Part shown: one piece after another, positions 11,561 through 24,199 of the stretch
How positions within the stretch are numbered: the first letter of the stretch is position 1
Layout: every line of letters starts with the position of its first letter
Assembly: GCA_958299035.1 (NCBI GenBank)
Contig: CATQJL010000001.1
Span: 16,318,305-16,382,304 of the forward strand
Source: Cylicocyclus nassatus
Taxonomy: Eukaryota; Nematoda; Chromadorea; Rhabditida; Strongylidae
Direction of reading: 5' to 3'
Length of the DNA stretch: 64,000 nucleotides
Made by a program: the position numbers and the translations under genes
The notes under the pieces: model-generated
Databases searched by the model: none
The model's input: only the letters and a program-made list of their open reading frames with translations
Told to the model about the DNA's origin: nothing

Positions 11561-11839
11561 AATGCATCCGAAACATGAGTTTGTAAATGCAGTTTTTAGC
11601 ATCAAAATCTCATGTTTTCTGAAAATTGCCCGAACTTGACAATTCTTGCATATTCTGGTTCGCGCATTAAATAGCTCTTCAAATATATGGCACTCTTTGT
11701 TGAAACGTGAAGGAAAAAAACTGCTACTTAAAATTGTTATCACATGTTTTGTATGATTGATGATTCGGTGAAAAAACTCTTCAATGTACAAAAAACTCAC
11801 CTTTGCGTATCTTGTTCTCATATACAATCAAATTCAGTG

Positions 11840-13450
11840 AACAACTGAGATGTTTGTGCACTTGCCTGAGGTTATGAGTGCGCGAGGCTCAAATGCGTAT
11901 ATCACCTCGCATCGCACTCCAATCTCCCCAAGGAGGTCGTTTTGTCGTAAACACAAGGTGGAATCAGCATATGTCCTGGATTCTGATATTGAAGTTAAAA
12001 TCAAGAAAAGATCATTTTAAGGACCTCAAACGCTTTGCGAGGTTTTGTCACGATTGTTCCGTCGCAGCTTCACAAAATTCATCAATAAGATTTTATTTTT
12101 AAAAATCTCATTTGTTGGGGATTATCGTAACGTCAAAGAAGTTGAACTAGAACAAAAAGTCAAAAAAATTATTTTTCCAAGTTGTTATGCGATTGCGACG
12201 GTTTCGTCGCAATTTTTCTGTCGCAAATCTGCTAAAATCTTCCAAAAAATGCATTTTCAAAATACATTGTCTTTCCAGTCATTATGATGCTGTTATTTCA
12301 AAAATACAGACAGAAATCCGAAATTCCTATTTTAAATCAGGTTCTGACTATGCGACGGTTTTGCCTTTGGCAATTCCATCGCGATAGTGCTGATTCTCTT
12401 GAGGACATGCGATTTTGGAAAATTATATGTTTTTCTGAATCCTTGTGCCAGTAGCTTTCAAAAAGTGAGCAGGAAAACTGTAAAAACCATTTTGAACGGA
12501 GTTATGATATTCCGACGGTTGCGCCGCGAATAATACGCCGCACAACGTTTTTTCCACCCGAGTTATGAGCTCAGTTGTAGCTACTGGTAACCATGCGTCA
12601 TAGTGAATGTAGCTTTAGAGGTGGAGTATCAAAAATTTGTGGATCTATGAGGTAAATATCCTGATGAAGATCTTGTAAGAATGCATTATCTCATTCGTAG
12701 TGGTACTCAAATCCGCTTACTGAGCAGTGATTCTAAAGATTTTCGAGAAAGTGCCAGAGGTACACCACAGCAACAGGATCTCGTAGATGTCTTGGCTGGA
12801 TTGAATTTGAGGAACTGAATGACGAACCGGAAGACTTCGCTGCAGAACCAGAGATTAAATAGAAGTGATATTGTAAACCATAGTGTTTATTATCATTAGA
12901 CTATTTTGCCGTAAAGTTTTTTCTAAGGATAAACATATAGAGAAAAAACACCAAGTGACGAGCTCAGCTATTCTCACCGTCAAGCTCGCCACCGTAGCCA
13001 TCATTCTCTCCGCCGAAGTTGCTGCACTTTTGCAGCAGTGAACTTCTAGCTAACGGCTTGTTCAGAAAGATTATTGTGGCAGTTACGAAAACGAGATATA
13101 TTTTATTCTTGCGTCATACGACGGCGTTACGGTGTCATTGATAGTAATCTTGCGACAGAAGAATGTTTATTTTTTAGAGATAATTGCCTAAAAGGTTTTT
13201 TGAGTTCACGTCCTGGGTTGTTGCTTCCGGTTTTACACTGAATGAATGCATACTTAAAATTTAATTATTCAATGTTAATCATAGGCCAGAGTTAAAATCT
13301 TCCTGAAAGAATACTTTATTAATAAAACCGGAAAGAATGTGAATGGATGAAACTTAAATCTATGGTGTACGCTCAACTTGTATTGTACACAAAGTTGAAA
13401 TAACGAAAGTTATTAACTTATTACTATAAATCTTAAAAATGCGATAAATA
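11840..13450. other. No firm gene; scattered GCGACGG words
   Basis: No exon could be supported. Variants of GCGACGGTT recur (12052, 12190, 12350, 12513). A short acidic frame ending in DEPEDFAAEPEIK* at 12805-12861 might be the tail of a decayed element, but nothing upstream supports it. Confidence 0.35.
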
Positions 13451-13454
13451 CATT

Positions 13455-13700
13455 AGATCGTCCCACAAGTTCGTAGCGTTTTCTTAAACCAATGAAATGA
13501 CAAAATTTTCTTAAAATCTAGTCGATAAATGTATTTTCCGCCGTCGCGCAAAACCTTGTGCCACTTTGTCGACATATCAACTCCTCTTTCACACCCAGCA
13601 GGTGTGGTCCAAAAAAGTCATCTAACCAGCTCCCAAGATCGTCTTCAGACTCGTAACGACCACCGTTCATACGGTTTCACTCAATAAATGCCTTAATAAA
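13455..13700 (-). pseudogene. mariner transposase, C-terminal remnant
   Basis: The minus strand encodes RYESEDDLGSWLDDFF and, after a frameshift, STKWHKVLRDGGKYIY. This is the order seen at the mariner C-terminus (a basic FxxEDDLxxxLxxFF segment, then RWxKVxxxDGxYI). The element end GAACTTGTGGGACG follows. The catalytic part is missing. A second copy of this 3' end lies in the same orientation at about 14940. Confidence 0.65.
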
Positions 13701-16700
13701 ACGTGACAACTCTGTGCTCACTAAACTTTTATGATTATGACTTGTTCAAGCTCTTGTAGAAGATTAGTTCTGTCAGCTTCTATTTCAAATTCGTGCGGAG
13801 TATCATCGGTTGTTGCAAGGTTAGTCTGCACTTGCCTTGGGCTAACCTGAACTTAGAGAAAATTTGATGATATGGTATCTGTCACTTGCTGTGTACACAC
13901 TTATAAAAACTATGGAAAGACATTTTCAAGAAATTCTGTTCCATGCTGGGAACTCGCAGTAGTTTATATAGTTTATAGTATTAAGTTGTCTGTCCGGAAA
14001 TCAATGCGTATTTTGCAAGTGCATTTCGAAAGGAATCCTTCCTCTGCATACGTCTTGCAATCAATTTCGCATTTTATATGAAAGGGCCTTAATTTTTTCT
14101 CTGATGTAGCTTTGTATGACCAACTTGTTTGTTCAATTTCTACAGCGGAAAAGGAAGCTTTGAATTACAAATCTTACCCTCTGTACTATTTTGACTTGAA
14201 CTTATCAGGCAGAATGATTTTCACCTAAATATAGTAGCTAGAGCAAGATGTTGACTGAACTTAGTAAACACAGTAGTGCTTCGTCGTTCTAGCATTTATG
14301 GGGGCAGAGCTATTAGGCTTCAATGTGACCCACACTCGCTGCCACTCTACGGCGTAGAAAACCTTTGTTAAGGAAACCAACCCTAAAAGTCTCCCTCTGT
14401 GCTTGAATTGTGGGCCAGAGCCATTAGGTACCACTTCAACTAGTGCTCCACAAGCTTTACTTTTGATGATCAAGTAAAAAATTCGAGATTGTCGGAAAAA
14501 GCAGCCGTAAGGAAAATATCGGAAAATGGAAAGTTTTGACATCGTAATTTTTATTTGAATCCCCAAAAAATTACTGCATAGCTATAGTGTGGCACTGTTA
14601 ATGTGGCTATAAGATGCAGAAGCTTTGTTGAGCTCTCACTTCAGATAGGAGTTACTACCAAAGATGGCTTAGATAGCTAAAGGCTTACAGTGGTCCTTGA
14701 ATATGCAACTTCATGGGTGACATTTCGAAGTAAGAACTTGCGAAATCTACATTATTCGGACAACCAAATATCCCTTATCGATGCAGCATCAGTAAAGATA
14801 TTAACAAGCCCGTTTTTGGTTGGACCAGATATGTCAGTATGTTGATATATTTATAGTCCAGAGTGAATGCACTTAAAGTTTAGAGTCAAAGTTAAATTTT
14901 TGTAGAACAATCGGCAATGCCACATTTCAATGTATTGCCCGTCCCACAAGTTCGTAGCGTTTCCCTGGCCTTCATTTCTGCGAGGGGCAGCCGATTTGCG
15001 GGAAAAAAAGAGCATTTTTTGACATCTGCTTATTTTTTCTCACAAAAAAGCGTCGAAAGTGCAAAATTCACTGATATTTAACAAAAAGCGCAAAATCCAC
15101 TGATATTCTACAAAAAATTGTAAAATCCACTGATATTCTATTATGCCAGTGTATACATTTTTTCGCTTTATGCAGCAAAATTTAGAAATAGGAGAAGACA
15201 CCGTATTTGTAGCAATTTCCAGTAAAAAAATGATAGAAGTTTAATACATAACCGACTTAGTCATTGCTTAGGGCGAAAGGTTTCGCTGGGGATGATAACG
15301 CAAGTTTTTAAAGCATTTCTAGTATTGTAGAGGCGCTGAAGTGCGATTTGACTTGTGTCTTGTGAAGACCCAATGGTGGGACTATTTCTAAAATGAGAGA
15401 TTTGGAAAACTTCGTTCAGATTGAGTCAACAAACCGAATGCAGTTGAATCGTTTTCGAACATTCCGAAATAGGCAAATCACTGACTCAAACGAAACTAAT
15501 AAAAGAAATCAAGAAAAAATAGTCATTAGACATTATGTTCAGTAACAAGTTGCCCATTTTCATTCCCGATTGTCGTTGACAGTAGGCACAAAAAACTTAA
15601 CATAATCAATTATGAGCATGCGAGAAAATCATTTAGATACAGATAAAAAGTTTTAGATTTAATGAAAATCGCATGAGCGTTTTCTCAAAAATCTGGTAAA
15701 GCGAAGTGAGGAAACTGGGAAAGTTTTAGATAAATCAGTATATATTAACGAATAGTAAGAGTGCAATTTCCAGATTATTAGCCACACCTTCCTAGACAAG
15801 TGAGTAGGGAGAGCGCGGAGGTGGTCGGGTTGCATGAGAGGCGTGCCCGGCTATCACGCCAAAAAAACGTACTCATCAATGAGCGGTTAGGTATGAATGC
15901 AAGGCAGGGAGTGAGAGTTTCCTGGGTGCGTTTGGGTTTACACTCTGTCGACTGCTGCTCTGCCGGTGGTTCTGACGCTGACGATACGTTTGTTTACGTA
16001 GTGGGGCACTTGGCACTGTGTCAGAAATGGCGCCTGAGATTGTTTACGCGGTTCAGCATGACTATTTTTGCAGCCGTTTTGATGCTGCGGTCAATTTGTT
16101 TATGCAATGAGACACTTGGCACTTCGTCAGGTCGGGTTTTGGATGCTTGTGATTTGCAATTGGGACTGTTTATAGAGACAAACAAACGCTTCGAAATGTA
16201 TTTAATACAGAATTTCTTCCTCTTACCAGTTGCTGTATTAATCGTGTGATTTGTTGAGAGAGTGCTCTGATTATCGCTGGGATGTACAACACTTTGTTCA
16301 AAAGGTCCAGCTTTCGCTACTTTTCGAATTTTTTATCTGAAACTTTTGGGAAAGTTTCAATAACCAGCTAGAGCAAACCTTTTGCCAGCTAAAAAATTTT
16401 TCCTCTTTTCTAAGCTCCTTTTTGGAATTTTGCTAAATAACTCCCAAAAGTCTCGAGCTCGCAAAACTCGCATAACCTGTTGCAACAAACACTGCTAAAT
16501 CTTCGGAATAGAGGTCTTAACACACTACTGCTCTGCTGACCTTACAAAGTAATGATGATTTCCGCCTCAAATTGTGAAGATTTCGAAACTTAGGATACCA
16601 GTGTGCACCAGTGAAATTGGGAAATTGTCGTTTTGTTTTCGCTTGTCTTGTCATGATATGAATAGACAACTATTAGAAAAAGGAGAACGTACGTGATACT

Positions 16701-17815
16701 TGAACTGCTTACCACTTCGTGTTTTACGAGCTTAAAGTACGCCGCGTGAAATTATGTTGCTCTGTAAATTTAATTTTAGGAATTGTGAAACACAAGCGTA
16801 TGGCTGCAAAAAATTGGTTCAAAGGGCAAAAAGTTGCCTGCTATCAAACCGTCTCCTAATGTCTCACATGGAAATTTTGAAAATTAGCAAAAAATATGGT
16901 AAAAATCAAGGGCTGTAAATTCCAACGATTATCAGCACTCTCGAAATGAATCACATTGCGGTTACAGCAGCTGAAAGGAGGAAAAAATTCTGTTTGGACA
17001 CAAGTTGCAATATTCAGTCAACTTTATTCTATAATGGATTGGATCTGACAATACTTTCGCAATTTGGCAAAATACTGGAACGAAAACGAGTCATTTCTTT
17101 GCAAAGTTTTTACAAAGGTTCGTTATTGTACAAATCTTATACCAACTTTTTAAGACATTGGACTTGAAAGGCTTTTCAGAATGTTTTTAAAAGAGGCGAA
17201 TTTGTTACATAAGCCAGAAATGGTAAGAGTCTAGGGAAGAAAGTGAAATATATTCACAAGGGTCTTTGCATTGTAGATATCCTATTTTGCAGCGATTTCC
17301 AAAACATCTAAAAACCTGGCTCAGAGAACATTTGTGAACGACTTCAGGATGATCTTTATGGAATATAAAAGATTTGGTGGAGTTGCAAGCCGATGCATTT
17401 GTTGCAAGAAAATTCTATCAAACTACTCTAGAAACTCGGTTAAACATTGTCTCTACCCCTGTTGTCTGAACATCGTACACGACTTGATTAAAATTTGCGT
17501 TACTGTTATAGTAGTTCAGGTGCAACTACTACTTTTAATGAAAACTTCCATAAAAGTGGAGGAAAACCAAGTTTGAAGAGCATGCAGAAGTCTTCAAGAG
17601 GAACTTTGAGAGAGCTTCAACTGGAGTGTGAGGAAAAGAGCTGCTTTGCATGGATAGTTATTCTTGGATAGTTGCACAAAATTGTTCACACAAGCAGCCA
17701 TTTTGTAATCTTCCAAAGATCTGATACGTTCGTTTTCTTGATGATGTGAGCGCACAACGACCAAAATGGGAGAATAATTTGTGGTAAAGTTGACACTATG
17801 AGAATATCTGTGCCT
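13700..17815. other. Long gene-poor stretch
   Basis: No supported gene was found. A mariner-like end (CCCACAAGTTCGTAGCG) lies at 14943. A GC- and CpG-richer patch at 15790-16200 holds a 149-codon frame without an ATG start. It contains two diverged copies of the segment around GGCACTTGGCACT (16008) and GACACTTGGCACTTCGTCAG (16110). The rest is AT-rich with short frames. Confidence 0.4.
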
Positions 17816-17819
17816 TAAC

Positions 17820-19436
17820 TTAGCCTCATATTATCTACCCTATTTACTGCTACCGATACGAAGGGACACCTAGGCATTACAAATTATGTGCCTCTCCACT
17901 TGCTAGCGATCCATAGGTCACTCAGGCTACAAATTATCTACTCTACCCGCTTGCTAGCTATCAGTAGTGTCACCTGGGTGCTACACAATATCTGCCCTAT
18001 GCTAGCGATCCGTAGGGTCACTGGGCACCAAAAGTTGTTTGCTCCCACTTGCTAGCGATCCGTAGGGTCACTCAGGCTACAAATTATCTGCCCTACTTTC
18101 CTGCTAGCTATATGTAAGGAATCTAGGCGCTCCAAAATAACCGCTCCCACTTGCTAGCGATTCGTAGGGTCACTCAGGCTACAAATTATCTACCCTATCC
18201 GCTTACTAGCTATGAGTAGTGTCACCTGGGTGCTACACTATATCTGCCCCATGCTAGCGATCCATAGGGTCACTAGGCACCAAAAGTTATCTGCTCCACT
18301 TGCTAGCGATCCGTAGGGTTACTCAGGCTACAAATTATCTACCCTATCCGCTTGCTAGCTATATGTAAGGAATCTAGGCGCTCCAAAATAACTGCTCTCA
18401 CTTGCTAACGATCCGTAGGGTCACTCAGGCTACAGATTATCTACCCTATCCGCTTGCTAGCTATCAGTAGTGTCACCTGGGTGCTACACAATATACACAA
18501 TATCTGCCCCATGCTAGCGATCCGTAGGGTCACCGGCACCAAAAGTTATCTGCTACACTTGCTAGCGATCCGTAGGGTTACTCAGGCTACAAATTATCTA
18601 CCCTATTCGCTTGCTAGCTATATGTAAGGAATCTAGGCGCTCCAAAATAATTGCTCTCACTTGCTAACGATCCGTAGGGTCACTCAGGCTACAAATTATC
18701 TACCCTATCCGCTTGCTAGCTATCAGTAGGGTCACCTGGGTGCTACACAATATCTGCCCCATGCTAACGATCCGTAGGGTCACTCAGGCTACAAATTATC
18801 TACCCTATCCGCTTGCTAGCTATCGGTAGTATCACCTGGATGCTACACAATATCCCATACTAGGGATCGTAGGGTCACTGGGCACCAAAAATTATATGCC
18901 CACACTGCTAGAGATCCGGAGGGTCACTGAGTGCTACAAAATATCGGCTTCCACTTGCTAGCGATCGGGTCACTCAGGCTACAAATTATCTGCCTACTCC
19001 CCTGCTAGCTATATGTAAAGAATCTAGGCTCTCCTAAATATCTACAAAATATCTGCTCCCACTTGCTAGCAATACGTAGAGACACTGGACACCACAAATT
19101 ATCTGCCCTACCCACCTGCTAGCGACATGTAAGGAATCTGGGCACTACAAAATATTTGCTCTCATTTGATGGTGACCCTTAAGGAATCTAGGCACTACAT
19201 ATCATCTACTTTACCCACCTGCTAACGACCCTTAGGGTCACGGGCGCTACAAATTATCTGCCCCCACTTGCTGGCGGCCCGTAGAGTTACACAAGCTACA
19301 AATTATCTCCCTACCTACCTGCTAGCGACATGTAAGGAAACTGGGCACAACAAATTATTTGCCCTTCTCAGTGGCGATCTGTAGGTCACCTAGGCGCTAG
19401 AACTTACCATACTCACTTGCTAGCGACCCATAGGGT
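17820..19436. repeat. Satellite of ~55-bp units, about 29 copies
   Basis: Units follow the pattern GCTAGCGATCCGTAGGGTCA, then CT(C)AGGCTACAAATTATCT, then ACCCTATCCGCTT. They alternate between subtypes (GCTAGCGATCCG, GCTAGCTATCAG, GCTAGCTATATG), so a higher-order block of roughly 220 bp is visible. Divergence rises towards 19400. A stray unit survives at 21153-21195, beyond the Tc1-like insertion. Confidence 0.9.
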
Positions 19437-19648
19437 GGCTATCTGCAGAGAAAGCATGGTAATTAAAAAATTTTCCCATGATCTCGCATGATTGTGGCAG
19501 AGCTTCCGAAATGGTAGGGCTTTCTGAATGATTTGTGAAGTTTATCGCTACTCGAGTAGTTCCCCTTTTTAAAATGTTTTTTACAAATATATTTTCAGAA
19601 AAGAAGCAATGTGTGTGTAGAAACAATTGTAATCACTAATAAACCTGA

Positions 19649-21143
19649 TACAGTGCTGGACAAAATCATAGGTCCACTTTAAAAAATGCCATAACTCACT
19701 TTGTTCTCAATAAAATATTCCAAAATTTGGTACAGTCGTGTGTTCACCAGCTTAATATCAGTCATCAAACGGTCTCGTTTTCGTATGGTTATTCAAGAAA
19801 AAAGTCAAAGTTTTTGAAAAAAAAAGCAGGCTTGAAGGCTGGTCAAAATTACAAGTCCTTCTGAAGTTTTTACTGATTGAAACACTTCTTAGCTTCCGAA
19901 TTTTTAGGTGTGTGCACATTCAAAAGCGTTGAACAGTTGCCTTAGTCAAGCTGTGGCACACCTCCAAAAGGACTGATTATCTCCTTTTTTGCCTTGAATT
20001 TCACACGTATTTTGCTCTAGAAATCTGCGTTGAGCAAGAAATTCTGCAGTTTCTCAGCTGGATCGGAAGCGACGGGTTTCATCTCCCTTCTAGATGCTTT
20101 TCGACGTGATCACTAAGGAAAAAATCTGACTTTTTGCTGCTGAATCAAATCCGACATCGACTTAATCGGGAGCCTAAGCTTCAGTTTCTGCCCTAAAACC
20201 CTTTATGCGTTATCATTATAACCTCACAATATTGTAAAAGCATTTTTCACACAAAAGAAAAGTGTACGCCATACTCACAATTTATCACAAACCTCCCCTT
20301 CGTTTCTTTTTCGGAACTCGAGTTGTGCAGCGTAATGATGGCGTTATTCACTTTCAAAATAGCTTGCCAAGTGCTACCTCACTTAGATTTTTGACAGTGA
20401 TTTATTTACTGGATAGCGGATACAGCTTGTATCGTACGTTAGCACAAGATTCTCCTGAAAAATTTGATCGAAGCCACAATTAGCTTTGGTGCTTCTCGCA
20501 TCCAGTTTCTGCAGGGTGATTTTAGTAACTATACTTGAGTGCTAGGATCTCTACAAAGTTGTAACCATGAAATACGGACTCCTCTTCGTAGAAACAATGC
20601 CTTTACTTTAGTTAATGCTTCTGAGGACATCTCAAATGATGTTTGAAGGCAGAAATTTGAGCTCAGGACTGCAGTAATGTCGATGTCGGATTTGTGTCGG
20701 TAGTAAAAAGTCAGACTTTTTCCTCAATGCTCACGTCAAAAAGCATCCAGAAGGTGGACGAAACCTCGTCGCTTCCAATCCAGTTGAGAAACTGCAGAAT
20801 TTCTTACTTAACGCAGGTTTTTAGAGCGATGTGAAAGCATTTTCAGGGCAAAAAAAAGCAGATAATCAGTCCTTTTGGAGGTACGACACAACTTGACTAA
20901 AGCAAATGTCCAACACTTTTGAATGTGTACATACCTAAAAAAAGTTCGAAAGCTAAAAAGTGCTTTAATCAGTAAAAACTCCAGGTGGACCTATAATTCT
21001 GCTTTTTTCCAAATTTTTGGTTTTTTCTTGAGTAACCATATGAAAACGAGGCCCGTTTTGATGACTGACAATAGGCTGGTAAATATTGACAAGTGAGTTA
21101 TGGCATTTTTTAGTGTGGACCTATAATTTTGTCCGGCACTGTA
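19649..21143. mobile_element. Tc1/mariner-type foldback element (19651-21141), TA duplication
   Basis: The ends CAGTGCTGGACAAAATCATA and its inverse (TATAATTTTGTCCGGCACTG) are flanked by TA on both sides. The inverted arms are unusually long, about 545 bp (19651 to ~20195 and ~20645 to 21141). Internal pairs such as TCCAAAAGGACTGAT/ATCAGTCCTTTTGGA confirm this. No transposase frame exists in the ~450-bp centre. It lies in the satellite region. Confidence 0.85.
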
Positions 21144-21199
21144 TTATAGTTGCTCCGACCCACTTGCTAGCGATCCGTAGGGTCGCTAGTCAGGAGTAA

Positions 21200-21613
21200 T
21201 AGTTGGTAAAAGCACAGCCATCAAAAGCGGAAAATGGGAAAAATGAGATTTTGGTTGGCTTCTAATTCCACAATTTGGAGGTCTTTTGAAGCGGGATTTC
21301 TGAGCTGGACAAAGAAGGAGTAGTGCTTTGTCTTTTGTGCAAAAACGGATAGCTAATTCACCTTTGAAACAAAGTTAACCATGTTGGAATATAACCATTT
21401 CACTTAAGTAACCTAGTATCTTGAATCTTCAGAATTCGCTCAAACTTTGTCTACAGGGGTTAATTGACATGCTCATTATAAGTACGTTGCCCATTATGTT
21501 TGACAGGGCCTTTAGGTAATGCTATAATTCAGGAGGAGGGTCTTATTAGGACAGCAATCAGGGGGGGGGGGTCGTAACCAGCGATCATGTGCCACACCCC
21601 TTGCTTGACCCTG
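21200..21613. mobile_element. hAT-like element, right part
   Basis: The right terminus GCACACCCCTTGCTTGACCCTG-type sequence ends at 21613. It is preceded by a G-tract and GTCGTAA, as in the other hAT-like elements here. 21225-21330 matches 51140-51260 in reverse orientation, and 21440-21500 resembles 30395-30460. The left terminus was not found. Confidence 0.5.
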
Positions 21614-21778
21614 GGAATGATGTGCTAAATGATATGATGCGATATCGTGTTTGTTTATGTAAATAAGTTAGCTATATATAGTCGTGACAGTCGTACACTT
21701 CTCATTCTTTTGGCTTGCTCTCTCTTTCTTGGATAAAGGCTTCTCTGCATCCGCTCTGGTACATAACAGACTCGATCT

Positions 21779-21982
21779 TTAGCTTGCCCAGGTTCGCTCT
21801 GGATCCTCTTGCAGGCTTAGCAGAGTTGTGAGCAGTGCTTGTTTCGCCGCGTTGTTAGCTTTTAATCTCCACCATTTGATGTGTGTCCTGTTCTGTGTGG
21901 CTCTCCTAATGTGCCTAACCACTGGGATTGTGATGTCGAGAAGCAGTGGTTTATGTTTTGAGGCATGCAGCTCTCCGAACAC
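21779..21982 (-). pseudogene. Non-LTR (RTE-like) retrotransposon fragment, endonuclease/linker region
   Basis: The minus strand reads KHKPLLLDITIPV...RTHIKWWRLK...AAKQALL. This resembles the segment after the final SDH motif of AP-endonuclease domains in nematode RTE elements (S-DH-xPL-x-D, then P-R-IKWW-x-LK). The S-D-H itself is degraded to SKHKPL. There is no contiguous reverse transcriptase. Confidence 0.5.
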
Positions 21983-21989
21983 GCGATGA

Positions 21990-23240
21990 TCATCGAGGTG
22001 TGGAAGAACAGTTGCTCAGCTATTTCCAGAGCATGTTTTTGCTGATCCTGGAGTCTTCAGAGGATATGATGATGAGGATTTTGACAGGTTTATTCGGAAG
22101 CTCAAAAGGAAGTATGGAACCATTGTTCAAGATGAAGAGTTCCTGATAGAAGTCCGGTGACGAGCACTTGGAAGGACTGGCAAAGCCCTTATTTTTGAGT
22201 GTACCCATGGGGGTAAGACAGCAAGGCTTCGACAGCATAGTAAGGAAGATGGCCTCACAACTGGCTTGTAATTCTACAGCAGCTAGATTAAAGGCGCTGA
22301 CGGCCCTAATGAACATGCGCTTAAGCCCAGGCCAAGAGGTCGCGAACTTTCGCGGACTTCTGTGTCGTACTCGAAAACCTAGCGAGGAAGGCCAATCCTC
22401 AATGTAGTATTGAGGATAGATTGGTGGAGTACGCACAGATTCTGCTGTAGAATCTGATCATGGCCGGAATACGTGCATCTGGTGGGAACCCTACACCAGT
22501 TGAACCCAGCTGAAGCGCATAACAAAATAAAGGAAGCTGCGAATAAGATTGAACGCGAAGACTCTGCCAATTCGAAAGAAGGAACGATCAGCAAGCTTCG
22601 CCATGGAGGAAGGTAAGTAGAAATGAAGGATATATGCGCTATGATGCAAAGTCGAAGCGGCTTAGCGGAGAGAAACGAAAGGGAAGATGGTATGCGAAGG
22701 CAGGAGCCAACAAGTAGCTCGAGTGCCTATGATGAGGATCAGGAAGAGAAAGGACGCTTTAATTGTGATCACTTCGGACAAGTGATAAGAGGTTGTAAGT
22801 ACAGGAAAACGGAGAATGAGGCGTCATCAAGATTTTGAGTGAAATGAAATCAATGGTAGTAGGAGCTGGAACATGGTCGTAAAAGCTCCCAATCCGACGC
22901 ATACGGACTTGTTGGCAGGATAACATTTACTCAAGCAAGAATGTTGGGATGAAGGGTTTCGACACTTCTAGACACGGGCTCAGAGATAAGTATGCTACCC
23001 GTGAGCGTGCTTATAGAAGCGAGGAACAATGGGTACGATTTCGAGTCATTTCAGACTTTCGATGTCGTGGAAGGAAGCATATACGCATCCAACCATATAA
23101 TGATAGAAGTAGAACTAGAAGGAGGAGCAAGAAAAAAGTGGCTTTTCATGTTTCGGAAGATAGAAATGAGGAAGTACTTATTGGCACAAATGCATTGAAG
23201 AGTCTAAGAGTGGAAGTAGTGATACATTAGAAGCCTGAAG
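21990..23240 (+). pseudogene. Decayed Ty3/Gypsy-like gag and aspartic protease
   Basis: In broken plus-strand frames, a gag-like helical stretch (DSIVRKMASQLACNST...ALMNMRLSPGQEVANF) is followed by a degraded zinc knuckle (FNCDHFGQVIRGCK, about 22750-22800). A retropepsin active-site motif (LLDTGSEISMLPVSVLIEA, about 22966-23022) comes next, with VEGSIYASN as flap-like sequence. Stops and frameshifts interrupt all parts. The order gag-knuckle-protease identifies an LTR retroelement. Assignment to Ty3/Gypsy rather than Bel/Pao is inference. Confidence 0.65.
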
Positions 23241-24020
23241 TCGTGAAAGCATAAGATAGGATGGTGCCTCCATACAAGAGAAACACCGCCTCATAAGAGC
23301 GAAGATCCAACAAGGTACCATGACTGTAAAAGGTCTATCCCAGAGAAGGAAAGATCTGTAACTGTCAAAAAGGGAACTTTCATTGTGAGAAAAAGAGTGT
23401 CAAAGCTAACGAAAGAATCTGGACAGAGGAAGTTTACAAGAGCATGTGGAAGAGGTCGACATGTAGGAAGGCGAACAAGAAGAGCAGCCCTTTCAGAAGT
23501 GATTGGAAAATGTGCGGAAAGGAACAGAAAGCAGTCAAAGTTGAAAAAACACGCAGTGAAAGAGGACAAAATTCTGAGCTGGAACGTCCTGTTGCGTTTA
23601 TTGCACCGAGATGTGCAGCACCACTTGAGGAAGCAGAGCTAAAGCAGTGTGGAGTGCTGACTAAGATGGCAGCATCATTCAGTCAACTCAAAGAAACACT
23701 GAAAAACTTGAGAATGTCGGTGTGGATCACAATATGGCCCATGAATCCAAGAAGGGAGGATGAAGCTATCTAGAGACATTGCAGATACGCAAGAAGTACT
23801 TCGAAGAAGGAGGAAAGATTGCATCCGTCTGGCCACCATTGTCGTTTGAGAAGATTGGTTTATGGAAAATGAAGTCAAAATGTGGTCGGTAGTTGAATCA
23901 GTACTAAAAATGGGCAAACTCAAATCTATTGTTCACAGGAAATGGGAACGTGACCATAGAAGCAAATGAACCTTAGAATTTTTTTCAGGTATACGACACG
24001 CGTTTCATGGACGGATATGC
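23240..24020 (+). other. Probable decayed continuation of the LTR retroelement
   Basis: The base composition is A/G-rich and similar to the gag-protease block, but no reverse transcriptase motif could be read. No gene is supported. Confidence 0.35.
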
Positions 24021-24039
24021 GCGATAATTCTACAACCGC

Positions 24040-24115
24040 AGTGGCCGTATTCATCAACGAACCCTGAGGGTTGAACTTATCCTCCAGGGTTAATTTAACC
24101 CTCAGGGTTCATTGG
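24040..24115. repeat. AACCCTGAGGGTT hairpin cluster
   Basis: Palindromic words AACCCTGAGGGTT, CTCCAGGGTTAATTTAACCCT and CCCTCAGGGTT follow one another within 76 bases. They could form a compact cruciform. The origin is unknown. Confidence 0.6.
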
Positions 24116-24199
24116 CCGTACAACTCTTTGAAATCGTTTAAGACCAAATTCATCGCAGTCTTTGGTCCTCATAAGTGGGTAAAATGCACTAAAACAAGT

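Larger units (their letters stand above)
10200..11832. repeat. About 1.6-kb composite flanked by ~95-bp inverted repeats
   Basis: 10208-10295 (GTATATGAAAACAATATATG..., GTACATTGAAGAGTTTT, CATACAAAACATGT) is inverted at 11735-11830 with about 85% identity by eye. A SINE-like sequence, a tRNA-like fragment and a cluster of CCTGCCGGCAGG palindromes lie between the arms. No clear target duplication was found, so the element class is open. Confidence 0.55.

Noticed and set aside
15800..16249. 149-codon plus-strand frame
   Set aside because: There is no ATG at the start, it lies in a locally GC-rich patch, and it contains duplicated DNA words rather than protein motifs.
17820..19436. Possible CRISPR array
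   Set aside because: Repeats are contiguous ~55-bp satellite units without unique spacers, and the genome is eukaryotic.
20262..20483. 73-codon frame in the centre of the Tc1-like foldback
   Set aside because: It shows no DDE or helix-turn-helix motif, and the element appears non-autonomous.
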